From positions 1-64,000 of the forward strand of contig NZ_JAEUZA010000002.1 in NCBI RefSeq assembly GCF_016798245.1: 64,000 nt of DNA, written 5' to 3'. The stretch is from Alkalicoccobacillus gibsonii (lineage in GTDB: Bacteria > Bacillota > Bacilli > Bacillales > Bacillaceae_D). A program made the position numbers and the translations under genes. The notes beneath the pieces are model-generated. The model did no database searches, was not told the origin of the DNA, and worked only from the letters and a program-made list of their open reading frames with translations. Below are positions 29,517-40,398 of the stretch, one piece after another. Each line of letters begins with the position of its first letter. Position 1 is the first letter of the stretch.

Positions 29517-31481
29517 ATGCCGAAGTCTATAATGAAACGATGGCACGGCTATCATGTCATTGCATTGTTTGCTGTGGCGATTGTGTTAAGCACGTTGATT
29601 ACATTTTGGCATTGGCAACTGGGTCTCGTAAGCTTTGCTGCTGTCATTCTTGTAGCCCTTTATTCGGTTTTCGCCAAACAGGGGTTTGAACAAGACTTGG
29701 AAGCGTATCTTTCTACTCTCTCCTATCGAGTGAATAAGGCTGGAGAGGGTGCCGTAGCCAATCTCCCAGTTGGCATCATTTTGTATAATGAGAATCATGT
29801 GATTCAGTGGGTCAATCCTTTTGTAAATAATCGAATTGAGGGCGATCTGATTGGAGAGAATCTCTCTGTGATTAGTGAAGATCTTCTTGTGATTCTTGAT
29901 GAGGGCTCTACGTCTGAGACGATTCAAGTTGATTCGGTGTTTTATCACGTAGAGGTTGAACGCAATGAACGACTCATTTACTTAACGGATGTAACCGAAA
30001 AGGAAGAGACAAAAGAGCTGTACGAAGATACTCAGACTGTTGTTTCATTGATTTACTTAGATAACTATGATGAAGTCACACAGGGCATGGAAGAGCAAGT
30101 CAGAAGTCGGATGATGAGTACGATTACGTCTACGTTAAATCAATGGGCGAATGACTACGATATTTTCCTAAGACGAACGGCTTCAGATCGGTTTCTAGCT
30201 GTGATGAATTATAAGTCACTTCTGTTGCTCGAAGAAAATAAGTTCGCAATTGTGGATGAGATTCGAGAGGCGACAAGTAGAGAAAAAGCATCCATTACAT
30301 TAAGTATTGGTGTGGGGACGGATGAGTCCTCTCTTAGAGAGCTCGGACAAGTCGCACAATCAAGCTTAGACCTTGCTTTGGGTCGTGGTGGAGACCAGGT
30401 AGCGATCAAACGAAAGAATGGTCGTGTCCGGTTCTACGGAGGCAAAACCAATGCAATGGAGAAACGTACACGTGTGCGAGCACGAGTCATTTCCCATGCA
30501 TTACGTGACTTTGTGACAGAAAGTGAACGTGTGATTGTAATGGGGCATTCGCGTCCAGATATGGATGCAATTGGTGCCTCAATCGGTGTACTTAAAATTG
30601 CAGATGTAAATGATCGAGAAGGATACATTGTTCTTGATCAAAGTGATATGAATGCAGATGTACAAAGATTGATGGAAGAAGTGGAAACGCACGATCACCT
30701 TTGGTCACAATTTATTTCACCAGAAGAAGCCGTCTCTTTAATTGATAAAGAAACGCTGCTCGTGATTGTGGATACACACAAGCCTTCGATGGTTATTGAA
30801 CCGAGACTACTTGATATGGTTGACCGAGTCGTAGTACTTGATCATCATAGACGTGGGGAAGACTTTATTAACGATCCTGTTCTTGTGTATATGGAGCCTT
30901 ACGCTTCATCTACAGCTGAGCTTGTCACAGAGCTGCTTGAATATCAGCCAAAGCAATTAAACATGGATCGACTTGAAGCCACAGCGCTCCTTGCTGGGAT
31001 TATCGTTGATACGAAGAGCTTCGCCGTACGAACGGGTGCCAGAACCTTTGATGCTGCATCGTTCCTACGTTCAAATGGAGCTGATACGGTGCTTGTTCAA
31101 AAGCTCCTGAAGGAAGACTTGGAACACTATAAGAAGCGTGCTAAGCTTGTGGAATCAGGAGATATGTACCGCGAAGGCTATATGATTGCCACAGCTGATC
31201 CATCAGAGACGTACACACAGCTGATCATTGCCCAGGCTGCAGATACGCTTCTAACCATGAAGCAAGTGGTTGCATCCTTTGTGATCTCACAGCGAGAAGA
31301 TGGATTGGTCAGTATTAGTGCACGATCGTTGGGTGAAATAAACGTTCAGGTTATAATGGAGAGACTAAATGGCGGAGGACACTTGTCCAATGCGGCTACC
31401 CAGCTTGAGGGGGTAAGCGTGGAAGAAGCAAAAGAAGCGCTTCAAGAGGCCATTGATGAAGTGATAGGGGGAGACGAATAA
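29517..31481 (+). CDS. gdpP: Cyclic di-AMP phosphodiesterase GdpP
   Basis: This 654-residue enzyme hydrolyses c-di-AMP and so sets potassium, wall and beta-lactam responses. Two N-terminal membrane helices (about 10-55) are followed by a PAS domain (about 80-150, [15 protein letters not shown]) and a degenerate GGDEF domain ([10 protein letters not shown]). The DHH-DHHA1 catalytic part has [21 protein letters not shown] and [10 protein letters not shown]. The ATG at 29517 has AGGAG nine nt upstream. Its stop shares a base with the start of rplI. Confidence 0.97.
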   Translation: MPKSIMKRWHGYHVIALFAVAIVLSTLITFWHWQLGLVSFAAVILVALYSVFAKQGFEQDLEAYLSTLSYRVNKAGEGAVANLPVGIILYNENHVIQWVNPFVNNRIEGDLIGENLSVISEDLLVILDEGSTSETIQVDSVFYHVEVERNERLIYLTDVTEKEETKELYEDTQTVVSLIYLDNYDEVTQGMEEQVRSRMMSTITSTLNQWANDYDIFLRRTASDRFLAVMNYKSLLLLEENKFAIVDEIREATSREKASITLSIGVGTDESSLRELGQVAQSSLDLALGRGGDQVAIKRKNGRVRFYGGKTNAMEKRTRVRARVISHALRDFVTESERVIVMGHSRPDMDAIGASIGVLKIADVNDREGYIVLDQSDMNADVQRLMEEVETHDHLWSQFISPEEAVSLIDKETLLVIVDTHKPSMVIEPRLLDMVDRVVVLDHHRRGEDFINDPVLVYMEPYASSTAELVTELLEYQPKQLNMDRLEATALLAGIIVDTKSFAVRTGARTFDAASFLRSNGADTVLVQKLLKEDLEHYKKRAKLVESGDMYREGYMIATADPSETYTQLIIAQAADTLLTMKQVVASFVISQREDGLVSISARSLGEINVQVIMERLNGGGHLSNAATQLEGVSVEEAKEALQEAIDEVIGGDE

Positions 31482-31924
31482 TGGAAGTTATTTTCTTAGA
31501 AGACGTTAAAGGAAAAGGAAAAAAAGGCGAGAAGAAGAATGTATCTGAAGGGTACGCTCGTAACTACCTTCTCCCAAATAACTTAGCTGTCGCTGCAACA
31601 AAAGGGAACGTAAAGGACCTTGAAGCGAAGCAAAAAAGCGCAGATAAGAAACAAGAAGAGGAACTAGCCGATGCGAAAGCATATAAAGATGAGCTAGAGG
31701 CTCTAACTGTTGAAATCAAAGCAAAATCAGGAGAAGGCGGACGTTTATTCGGAGCAATCTCTACAAAGCAAATTGCTGAGACATTAAAGAAAATGAAAAA
31801 GAAAGTCGATAAGCGTAAAATCGGTCTGGATGAGCCAATCCGTTCACTTGGCGTAACTAAAGTACCGATCAAGATTCACCCTGAAGTAACAGCAACTGTT
31901 AAAGTACATGTGGTTGAAGAATAA
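31481..31924 (+). CDS. rplI: Ribosomal protein L9
   Basis: This 147-residue two-domain ribosomal protein has N-domain [21 protein letters not shown] and [15 protein letters not shown], a long connecting helix rich in Lys and Ala, and a C-domain. The start ATG overlaps the gdpP stop (TAATG). It is followed by a terminator before the helicase gene. Confidence 0.98.
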   Translation: MEVIFLEDVKGKGKKGEKKNVSEGYARNYLLPNNLAVAATKGNVKDLEAKQKSADKKQEEELADAKAYKDELEALTVEIKAKSGEGGRLFGAISTKQIAETLKKMKKKVDKRKIGLDEPIRSLGVTKVPIKIHPEVTATVKVHVVEE

Positions 31925-31947
31925 GAGAGACCTGGAAAAGCAGCTGT

Positions 31948-31975
31948 CCTCCAAGCTGGAGGCGGTTGTTTTTTT
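31948..31975 (+). terminator. rplI terminator
   Basis: CCTCC AAGCT GGAGG with a few further pairs outside (AGCT with GGTT) is followed by a seven-T run. Some read-through into the helicase gene is likely, as only 69 nt separate the genes. Confidence 0.7.
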
Positions 31976-31993
31976 GCGAAAGGAAGAGTAATC

Positions 31994-33358
31994 GTGAGTG
32001 AGTTGTTTTCAGACAGAACCCCTCCACAAAATATAGAAGCAGAGCAAGCCGTTTTAGGTGCGATTTTTCTCTCGGATGCAGCCTTAATTACTGCAACGGA
32101 GAAGCTGATGCCCGAAGACTTTTACCGGGCTGCGCATCAACGCATCTATCAGGTTATGGTGGAGCTTGCTGAAAAAGGTGAGCCCGTTGACTTAGTCACC
32201 GTAACCTCTGATCTGCAGGATCGCAAATGGCTTGAGGAAATTGGCGGTGTTGCATACCTAGGGGATATCGCAAATGCCGTCCCAACTGCTGCTAACGTTG
32301 AATACTATAGCCGGATCGTGGAAGAAAAGTCTGTACTAAGACGACTCATTCGCGTGGCAACGGATATTGCAGCAGAGGGATACGCCAACGAGGAAGAAGT
32401 CGACACCATCTTAAACGAAGCAGAGAAGACGATTCTCGAAGTCTCACACCGTCAGAATACAAGCGCCTTTATCTCGATTAAAGATGTGCTTGTGGAAACC
32501 TATGACCGGATTGAGATGCTTCAAAACCAAACGGGTGATATTACCGGGATTGCCACTGGATTTACCGAGCTTGATAAGATGACCGCTGGATTCCAGCGCA
32601 ATGATTTGATTATCGTGGCTGCTCGTCCATCAGTAGGTAAAACCGCCTTTGCCTTAAACATTGCGCAAAACGTTGCCACAAAAACAGAGGAAAGTGTCGC
32701 TATCTTCAGCTTAGAGATGGGAGCCAGTCAGCTTGTACAGCGGATGCTTTGTGCCGAGGGCAATATCGATGCCCAGCGCATGAGAACCGGTGCTCTAAAT
32801 GACGAGGATTGGCAGAAGCTGACCATGGCCATGGGCTCACTATCAAAGGCCGGTATCTATATAGACGATACACCAGGTGTGAAAGTAAACGACATTCGTG
32901 CCAAATGCCGCCGTCTGAAGCAAGAAAATGGACTCGGTATGATTATGATTGATTACCTGCAGCTCATCCAAGGAAATGGCCGAAGCGGCGAGAACCGTCA
33001 GCAAGAAGTATCAGAAATTTCGCGTACGCTAAAAGCCATTGCAAGGGAGCTTGAAGTTCCGGTTATCGCTTTATCCCAGCTATCACGTGGCGTAGAGCAG
33101 AGACAAGACAAACGTCCAATGATGTCTGATATCCGGGAATCAGGAAGTATCGAGCAGGATGCCGATATCGTTGCGTTCCTGTATCGTGACGATTACTACG
33201 ACAAAGAATCGGAAAACCAAAACATCATTGAAATTATCATCGCTAAACAGCGGAACGGCCCAGTCGGAACCGTCGAGCTCGCTTTCGTTAAGGAATATAA
33301 CAAATTCGTAAACCTCGACAGGAGACACGACGAACGCGACATGCCACCAGGCGCATAA
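31994..33358 (+). CDS. dnaC: Replicative DNA helicase DnaC (DnaB family)
   Basis: This 454-residue hexameric helicase unwinds the fork. The N-terminal DnaG-binding domain opens DRTPPQNIEAEQAVLGAIF. The RecA-like core has Walker A ARPSVGKTAFALNIA, Walker B MIMIDYLQL, and the arginine-finger region LSRGVEQRQDKRPMMSDIRESG. Bacillus calls it DnaC and most other bacteria DnaB. The GTG at 31994 follows AAAGGAAGAG. It ends at a bidirectional terminator. Confidence 0.98.
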   Translation: MSELFSDRTPPQNIEAEQAVLGAIFLSDAALITATEKLMPEDFYRAAHQRIYQVMVELAEKGEPVDLVTVTSDLQDRKWLEEIGGVAYLGDIANAVPTAANVEYYSRIVEEKSVLRRLIRVATDIAAEGYANEEEVDTILNEAEKTILEVSHRQNTSAFISIKDVLVETYDRIEMLQNQTGDITGIATGFTELDKMTAGFQRNDLIIVAARPSVGKTAFALNIAQNVATKTEESVAIFSLEMGASQLVQRMLCAEGNIDAQRMRTGALNDEDWQKLTMAMGSLSKAGIYIDDTPGVKVNDIRAKCRRLKQENGLGMIMIDYLQLIQGNGRSGENRQQEVSEISRTLKAIARELEVPVIALSQLSRGVEQRQDKRPMMSDIRESGSIEQDADIVAFLYRDDYYDKESENQNIIEIIIAKQRNGPVGTVELAFVKEYNKFVNLDRRHDERDMPPGA

Positions 33359-33360
33359 GG

Positions 33361-33392
33361 AAAAAGCAGAGCATGTGTGTGCTCTGCTTTTT
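33361..33392. terminator. Bidirectional terminator after dnaC
   Basis: AAAAGCAGAGCA / TGCTCTGCTTTT, a perfect 12-bp stem with a 6-nt loop and A- and T-rich flanks, lies between the convergent dnaC and small membrane-protein genes. Confidence 0.93.
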
Positions 33393-33400
33393 TATATAGC

Positions 33401-33613
33401 TTATCTTGCATGTTTTCCAACGGGTTTGAACACCCATTTAATCATCTCAACAACAAGAGCAAGCACAACATTTAACACAAACAAAGTTGTCACTAAAATC
33501 ATACCGATAAATAAATAGTAACTATGTATATTAGCTGTAATGACGTACAACGAAATGGCCAATAGTAATAAAAAGACTGAAAACGCCCATAGCTTATTAC
33601 TAAACGCTCGCAT
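33401..33613 (-). CDS. Small two-helix membrane protein, hypothetical
   Basis: This is a 70-residue protein with two hydrophobic helices (about 10-28 and 32-60) and a short basic C-terminus, KWVFKPVGKHAR. The ATG has GAGGAG 8 nt upstream and the gene ends at a proper bidirectional terminator, so it looks real. I recognise no family. It is convergent with dnaC and starts about 105 bp from phased array B. Confidence 0.65.
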   Translation of the reverse strand: MRAFSNKLWAFSVFLLLLAISLYVITANIHSYYLFIGMILVTTLFVLNVVLALVVEMIKWVFKPVGKHAR

Positions 33614-33718
33614 CCATTCACTCCTCTCGTATCTCCTTGTACAACCCTATTCCTCTGTCCCTTCTTTCATGCACGGTAAAACCTTTATTACAGATTTTTT
33701 ATAAATAAAAAGCTGATA

Positions 33719-34280
33719 CCAAGAACGTTGATGCCGGAACAAAGAAGAAAGGCAGATGAAGCAAGAACTTGGAGGCGTTACCAAGAAGAATGGAGAGTGG
33801 AGCAAGCTAGAAGGGGGGACAATCAAGAAGAGAGCATCGATAGCAAGAAGAACCGACCGAGAACCAAGCTGGAGCAATCGATACCAAGAAGTGGAGCAGT
33901 CTTAGCAAGCCCGCAGAATGTAAAACCAAGAGAAAAGCCCAATCAACCAAGATCGTACAACCCAATAAGGAATAAACGTATCCACGTTTAAGAAAGGCGA
34001 TTCTTATGTAGGAAAGTGCTAAAACCAAGAACATAGGAGACAGTACTAAGGAGAAAGGCATTTTAATCAAGAGCGTAGAGACGTTACCAAGAAGAATGGA
34101 GAGTGGAGCAAGCTAAACAGGGGTACCAATCAAGAAAAGCCCCCTGATACTAAGAAGAAACGATCAAAAACCAAGCCACACCCCTCGATACCAAGAAATC
34201 AATTAACGATACCAAGCCCGCGCAACACCATACTAAGAAAATAGCCCACCCAACCAAGAACCCATCCCAATTTTATTAAG
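33719..34280 (+). repeat. Phased repeat array B (word CCAAGAA every 20/21 nt)
   Basis: About 27 copies of (C/T)(C/A)AAG, usually CCAAG(A/C), occur with the AAG at 33721, 33742, 33763, 33783, 33804, 33825, 33845, 33866, 33886, 33907, 33928 and 33949. After a degenerate patch it resumes at 34027, 34048, 34069, 34089, 34110, 34132, 34152, 34173, 34193, 34214, 34235, 34256 and 34278. Intervals are nearly all 20 or 21. The array is an internal duplication with an offset of 306 nt: 33776-33809 equals 34082-34115 exactly over 34 nt. The left part is G-rich, the right part C-rich. No protein-coding function is supported. Confidence 0.9.
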
Positions 34281-34334
34281 AAAACCTACTATTTTGACCC
34301 AGTCACCCCCAAAACAACTCTAGTAAGCTCTTTT

Positions 34335-34376
34335 TATACGAACAAATGTAGAATTTACGAATAAGAATGTTCGTGT
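34335..34376. promoter_or_regulatory. PurR operator (two inverted PurBoxes)
   Basis: TACGAACAAAT (core CGAAC 34339-34343) and AATGTTCGTGT (core GTTCG 34369-34373) are inverted PurBox halves, in the arrangement that the Bacillus purine repressor PurR requires. They lie immediately upstream of the purA promoter -35 box, so purA should be repressed when purines are plentiful. Confidence 0.82.
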
Positions 34377-34381
34377 TTTGT

Positions 34382-35735
<1,354 letters not shown>

Positions 35736-35736
35736 G

Positions 35737-35784
35737 AAACAGAAGGCGCAAGGAGCGAAATTGCTCCTTGCATTCCCCTGTTTT
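35737..35784 (+). terminator. purA terminator
   Basis: The stem GCAAGGAGC / GCTCCTTGC, extended by an outer AAACAG / CTGTTT pairing, is followed by T residues, just after the stop codon. Confidence 0.88.
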
Positions 35785-35846
35785 ATCCTATATTCTTGAT
35801 GAAGAGAAAAAAGTACAAGAAATCACAAGTTTTTTTATAAAAAACG

Positions 35847-35875
35847 TTGCACAGGACAAGCATATATGCTAAGAT
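35847..35875 (+). promoter_or_regulatory. Promoter of the five-tRNA cluster
   Basis: TTGCAC (35847-35852) and TAAGAT (35870-35875), 17 nt apart, lie 35 nt upstream of the first tRNA. Confidence 0.6.
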
Positions 35876-35910
35876 AAATCTTGTCGTCAAAGACAACATG
35901 TTAAAAACAT

Positions 35911-35983
35911 GAGCCATTAGCTCAGTTGGTAGAGCATCTGACTTTTAATCAGAGGGTCGAAGGTTCGAATCCTTCATGGCTCA
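35911..35983 (+). tRNA. tRNA-Lys (anticodon TTT)
   Basis: A complete cloverleaf: acceptor GAGCCAT / ATGGCTC, D-arm AGCTCAGTTGGTAGAGC, anticodon loop CTTTTAA reading lysine, and T-arm GGTTCGAATCC. No 3' CCA is encoded. It is first of five clustered tRNAs. Confidence 0.97.
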
Positions 35984-36008
35984 CTTCTTTGAAAAATCTT
36001 TACATAGT

Positions 36009-36083
36009 GGCCCGTTGGTCAAGCGGTTAAGACACCGCCCTTTCACGGCGGTATCACGGGTTCGAGTCCCGTACGGGTCACCA
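36009..36083 (+). tRNA. tRNA-Glu (anticodon TTC)
   Basis: Acceptor GGCCCGT / ACGGGTC, anticodon stem CCGCC / GGCGG around loop CTTTCAC reading glutamate, and T-arm GGGTTCGAGTCCC. CCA is encoded. Confidence 0.97.
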
Positions 36084-36090
36084 TTTATTC

Positions 36091-36167
36091 GGTCTGGTAG
36101 TTCAGTTGGTTAGAATGCCTGCCTGTCACGCAGGAGGTCGCGGGTTCGAGTCCCGTCCAGACCGCCA
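36091..36167 (+). tRNA. tRNA-Asp (anticodon GTC)
   Basis: Acceptor GGTCTGG / CCAGACC, anticodon stem CCTGC / GCAGG around CTGTCAC, T-arm GGGTTCGAGTCCC, and CCA encoded. Confidence 0.97.
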
Positions 36168-36187
36168 TTTTATTTGAATAGTAGTGT

Positions 36188-36263
<76 letters not shown>

Positions 36264-36266
36264 TTT

Positions 36267-36339
<73 letters not shown>

Positions 36340-36351
36340 TTCATTCGCTAG

Positions 36352-36390
36352 AGAACCCTCATCATGAATACTTGATTGAGGGTTCTTTTT
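36352..36390 (+). terminator. tRNA cluster terminator
   Basis: AGAACCCTCA / TGAGGGTTCT, a 10-bp stem with a 15-nt loop, is followed by TTTT, 12 nt after tRNA-Thr. Confidence 0.9.
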
Positions 36391-36530
36391 GTACGAGTGG
36401 CATGTAATGATCTTGAACGAACGTATATAGATGAGCTTTCCCGTGCAACGGTACATATGGATGTCGTTTGGTCACGGGTTTATTTGTGTTAAACTAAAAG
36501 AAGCTAGAACAGAATAGGAGAGACTTGTTA

Positions 36531-37244
36531 ATGGATAAACGAATTCTCGTTGTGGATGACGAACGTCCCATTGCAGATATCTTAAAATTTAACCTCGAAA
36601 AAGAGGGATTTGAGGTCGTCTGTGCCTATGACGGCGTTGAGGCTATGGAACAAGTTAAACAGGAAAAGCCTGATTTAATTTTATTGGATATTATGCTTCC
36701 TCATAAAGATGGAATGGAAGTATGTAGAGAAGTACGAAAAAGCTATGATATTCCGATCATTATGCTAACCGCTAAGGATTCGGAGATTGATAAAGTGCTA
36801 GGGCTGGAGCTTGGCGCGGATGATTATGTAACAAAACCATTCAGTACTAGAGAGCTTCTTGCACGTGTGAAAGCAAACCTACGTCGTCAAAAGACAACGG
36901 AGGAAGCGCCGGCTCAGAAAGAGCTTGTTATTGGAAGTCTAGTGATCTATCCCGATGCATACCAGGTTAAGAGACGTGGGGAGCCAATTGAGCTGACTCA
37001 CCGTGAGTTTGAATTGATCCACTATCTCGCCAAGCATCTCGGCCAAGTCATGACCAGAGAGCATTTGCTTCAGGCTGTATGGGGCTATGATTACTTTGGA
37101 GATGTACGGACCGTCGATGTAACCGTACGACGTTTGCGTGAAAAAGTAGAAGACAATCCAAGCTTTCCTGCGTGGATTATTACCCGTCGTGGAGTCGGAT
37201 ATTTCTTAAATGAACCAGAGCCAGAGGAGCAGGAGAAGTCCTGA
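36531..37244 (+). CDS. walR: Essential response regulator WalR (YycF)
   Basis: This 237-residue OmpR-type regulator controls autolysins and cell-wall homeostasis. The receiver domain has the acidic pocket VVDDE, the phospho-Asp in LILLDIMLP, and the Lys in [12 protein letters not shown]. The winged-helix C-domain contains [15 protein letters not shown] and [14 protein letters not shown]. The ATG at 36531 is conserved; a TTG six nt earlier is nearer the GGAGA. Its stop overlaps walK (TGATG). Confidence 0.98.
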   Translation: MDKRILVVDDERPIADILKFNLEKEGFEVVCAYDGVEAMEQVKQEKPDLILLDIMLPHKDGMEVCREVRKSYDIPIIMLTAKDSEIDKVLGLELGADDYVTKPFSTRELLARVKANLRRQKTTEEAPAQKELVIGSLVIYPDAYQVKRRGEPIELTHREFELIHYLAKHLGQVMTREHLLQAVWGYDYFGDVRTVDVTVRRLREKVEDNPSFPAWIITRRGVGYFLNEPEPEEQEKS

Positions 37245-39064
37245 TGGATAGAAGGATTGGCTTCTTTAAATCGATTCAGTTTAAGCTGATTATCGCCTAT
37301 GTTCTTTTAATCCTTGTGGCTGTTCAAGTGATTGGTGTGTACTTTTCGAGGCAGCTTGAGCAGGATCTTTTAGAGAACCATTTTGATGTACTGAGCGAGC
37401 GCTCTACGCTGTTAAACTATCAGTTGACTCAGTTGATGGGTAACCCACCTGAAGAGCGTGATGAGCTTACCGATAAAATTAATGCGCTTCTGCGTGATTT
37501 CTTTACGATTGATAATGCAACTGTACAAGTAATTGATAAGAATGAAGTGATTCTCGGAACGTCAAATACTGGCGCTCGGGATCAGATTGGAATGCGGAAT
37601 AATGAGATTCGAGTCAAACGTGCCTTACTTGGTTCAACCGAGGAGGGTGAGGTAAAAGACTCGAATAATGAGCGTTTCCGTATTATGGCTGTTCCGATCA
37701 TGCAGGACAATGAAACGGTGCTTGGGGTCATTTACATTCAGGCATCACTTGAGGATATCTATACGCAAATTAGTGAGATTAATAGCATTCTCTTTAAAGG
37801 AACGACAATTGCTCTTATCATATCGGCGATTCTCGTTATTTTACTTGCGCGTACGATTATTGTGCCGATTTTGGAGATGCGGAAGCAAACCTTACGTATG
37901 AGTCACGGGGACTTCTCGCGCCAGGTAAAGGTATATAGTACAGATGAGATCGGACAGCTGGCAACATCCTTTAACCAGCTGACAATGAAGCTTCATGATG
38001 CGACATTAACTCGTGATCGTGAGCAAAAGCGACTAAGCTCTGTGCTTTCAAATATGACTGATGGTGTGGTTGCGACCGATCAAAATGGACGAGTCATTCT
38101 TTTAAATAAACGCGCAGAAGAGCTATTAGGTGTTTCTAGTAAGCAAGTGATGCGTCAGCCGTTAACAGATGTGCTTCAGCTGACAGATACGTATGGGGTA
38201 TATGACCTCTATGATCACTCAGGCTCCCTTCTACTTGATTTTAGTAATGAAGAAGGGCAATACCTACTTGAAGCCAATTTCTCTGTGATACAAGAGGATG
38301 AGGGGCCAATCAATGGACTCATCACCGTTCTTCATGATGTTACAGAAAAAGAAAAGATTGAACAGGAACGACGTGAGTTTGTAGCGAACGTGTCACACGA
38401 GCTACGTACACCACTGACAACGATGAAGAGCTATCTTGAAGCATTAGAGGATGGCGTGATGCGAGACGAGGAAATGGGTCCTCGCTTCTTAAAGGTGACG
38501 CAAAATGAGACGGAACGTATGATTCGACTCGTAAATGATTTGCTTCAGCTTTCAAAAATCGACAGCGAAGATTATCAGTTTAATCTACAATGGATTGATT
38601 TTGGACAATTTTTGCATGAAGTACTCGATCGTTTTGAAATTATTGCCCAGGAAAAGAATATCGAATTAAATCGACATATCTCGAAAAAACCAAGCTATGT
38701 CGAAATGGATCAGGATAAGCTGATTCAAGTATTGGACAATATTATTTCTAACGCCTTAAAATATTCAGCTGAGGGCGCAAACATTACAACCACCCTGCTC
38801 CATCAGGGAAATCATGTGCGCGTAAGTATCGCTGACCAAGGGATGGGTATTCCCCGGGAAAGTCAGCTGAAAATATTCGACAGATTCTACCGTGTCGATC
38901 GTGCCAGAGCGCGTAATATCGGTGGAACAGGTCTAGGTTTGGCGATTGCAAAAGAATTGGTACAAGCCCACGGTGGAGACATTTGGGTGCATAGTGAGTA
39001 CGGCGAAGGAACAACCATCTACTTCACATTACCCTACTCAACATCTAAGGGAGGAGACATGTGA
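37244..39064 (+). CDS. walK: Essential sensor histidine kinase WalK (YycG)
   Basis: This 606-residue two-helix membrane kinase has an extracellular sensor domain between membrane helices at about 12-32 and 182-202. It then has HAMP, PAS (VVATDQNGRVILLNKRAEEL), HisKA with the phospho-His in FVANVSHELRTPLTTMKSY, and the HATPase domain with DNIISNALKY, DQGMGIP and GGTGLGLAIAKELV. It is coupled to walR by a 1-nt overlap. It ends at ATGTGA, where walH starts. Confidence 0.98.
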   Translation: MDRRIGFFKSIQFKLIIAYVLLILVAVQVIGVYFSRQLEQDLLENHFDVLSERSTLLNYQLTQLMGNPPEERDELTDKINALLRDFFTIDNATVQVIDKNEVILGTSNTGARDQIGMRNNEIRVKRALLGSTEEGEVKDSNNERFRIMAVPIMQDNETVLGVIYIQASLEDIYTQISEINSILFKGTTIALIISAILVILLARTIIVPILEMRKQTLRMSHGDFSRQVKVYSTDEIGQLATSFNQLTMKLHDATLTRDREQKRLSSVLSNMTDGVVATDQNGRVILLNKRAEELLGVSSKQVMRQPLTDVLQLTDTYGVYDLYDHSGSLLLDFSNEEGQYLLEANFSVIQEDEGPINGLITVLHDVTEKEKIEQERREFVANVSHELRTPLTTMKSYLEALEDGVMRDEEMGPRFLKVTQNETERMIRLVNDLLQLSKIDSEDYQFNLQWIDFGQFLHEVLDRFEIIAQEKNIELNRHISKKPSYVEMDQDKLIQVLDNIISNALKYSAEGANITTTLLHQGNHVRVSIADQGMGIPRESQLKIFDRFYRVDRARARNIGGTGLGLAIAKELVQAHGGDIWVHSEYGEGTTIYFTLPYSTSKGGDM

Positions 39065-40398
39065 ACGTGAGAGGGCTATATTATGAACGACTTAAAACAT
39101 GGTTACTCGTATTTTTGGTCCTTTTAAGCTTAGTCTTAACTTACTTTCTCTGGACCTATAAGCCGGATTTAATGGAACAGGATTCCGAAGCAGTAGAAGT
39201 AAACGAAATTGGTGAGGAAAAGTCGATTCAGGACGTGATTCGACCAAGTAAAATTGTGAAGCATCAATTTGGAGAAAGCTTTATGGTGCTTGAAACAGAT
39301 GAGCTATTCGATGAGATCTATCAAACTCTTTTAAATGCTGATCTATATGAGACCAATGCTTTTCCACAAACGGATGTAACAACAGGCATTGAGTTTGTAT
39401 TTCCAGATCGTATTCCTATGGGTATGTTTATGAGTCTGTTCTCTCAGGATCGCCAGGAGGATGAGTTTCCTCTCCGTGGAGTCGATCGGGTTCTTCTGTA
39501 CGAAGACGAACCTGACAATGGAGTAAAGCTACAGGTCTACTCTTCGGGGGATAAGGCGCCGTTTGAGATTCCGACTAGCTTTCAAGCATCTGATCTCCAA
39601 CGATTTCTTGATGATGATACTGCCGTTCCTGCGATTACAGTGAATGAGCCAAATACAGATTCATATATCTTAAATCAAGAAAATATCTATATCCCGTCTG
39701 GTGAGATTGCGTATGCACGTCAGCAGTACTCAACCGAACGAGTACCGGCAGATGACATTACAAAGACCTTGTTCCCTGACCCACAAACGGTTCGAAACTA
39801 TCGTCAAAGTAACGGGGAATTTACCTATACTGATGGGACTCGAATCTTGAATTTGCGAGATAATGAGAACTTCATGACTTATCGAAACTCTTCTATCTCA
39901 GATTCAACGAATTCATCAACAAGCAGCATTCCACAAACAAGCTTTGATTACATTAATAATCATCATGGCTGGACCAATGATTACGTCTTAAGCAGGTGGA
40001 GAGAATCAAACGAGCGAGAATCGGCGGTGTACCGTCTATTCGTGAACAATCTACCTGTCTTTAATTTTAAAAACAGTCGGGATAGCATGACCATTCAGGT
40101 TGAAAAGTCAGGCACGCAGACTACAAGCTACGAACGACCGCTCCTCAAGCTTGACCCTACGCCAATTGATGAACAGAATATAGAGCTACAATCGGGTGTG
40201 AGTGTGTTAGAAAAGCTTGAGGCAGCAGAGAACCTTGATCTGACGAATGTTCAGGATGTACGAGTTGGATATGAAATGATTGATCAAGACAACCAGCGTG
40301 GACTGGTCACGTTTGAACCAGCATGGTATGTCTTTACGTCTAACAGTAATGGTTGGCAGAAGGTTCCGGCAGAAGGAGGAGCAAATGAATTGGAGTAG
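39061..40398 (+). CDS. walH: WalK regulatory protein WalH (YycH)
   Basis: This 445-residue protein has one N-terminal membrane helix (LLVFLVLLSLVLTYFLW) and an extracytoplasmic domain. YycH and YycI restrain WalK in B. subtilis by contacts within the membrane. It starts at the GTG at 39061, after GGAGG, and overlaps the walK stop. A second GTG two codons later is also possible. The 3' end overlaps walI by 14 nt. Confidence 0.92.
   Translation: MNVRGLYYERLKTWLLVFLVLLSLVLTYFLWTYKPDLMEQDSEAVEVNEIGEEKSIQDVIRPSKIVKHQFGESFMVLETDELFDEIYQTLLNADLYETNAFPQTDVTTGIEFVFPDRIPMGMFMSLFSQDRQEDEFPLRGVDRVLLYEDEPDNGVKLQVYSSGDKAPFEIPTSFQASDLQRFLDDDTAVPAITVNEPNTDSYILNQENIYIPSGEIAYARQQYSTERVPADDITKTLFPDPQTVRNYRQSNGEFTYTDGTRILNLRDNENFMTYRNSSISDSTNSSTSSIPQTSFDYINNHHGWTNDYVLSRWRESNERESAVYRLFVNNLPVFNFKNSRDSMTIQVEKSGTQTTSYERPLLKLDPTPIDEQNIELQSGVSVLEKLEAAENLDLTNVQDVRVGYEMIDQDNQRGLVTFEPAWYVFTSNSNGWQKVPAEGGANELE

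Noticed and set aside
33728-33991. Open frame of 87 codons across array B
   Set aside because: It is a by-product of the phased repeat and low stop frequency. There is no ribosome site, and the repeat is not in multiples of three.
38849-38862. ATTCCCCGGGAAAG, a possible Noc-binding site inside walK
   Set aside because: It differs from the published ATTTCCCGGGAAAT at two positions, and one weak match is expected by chance in this length of coding DNA.
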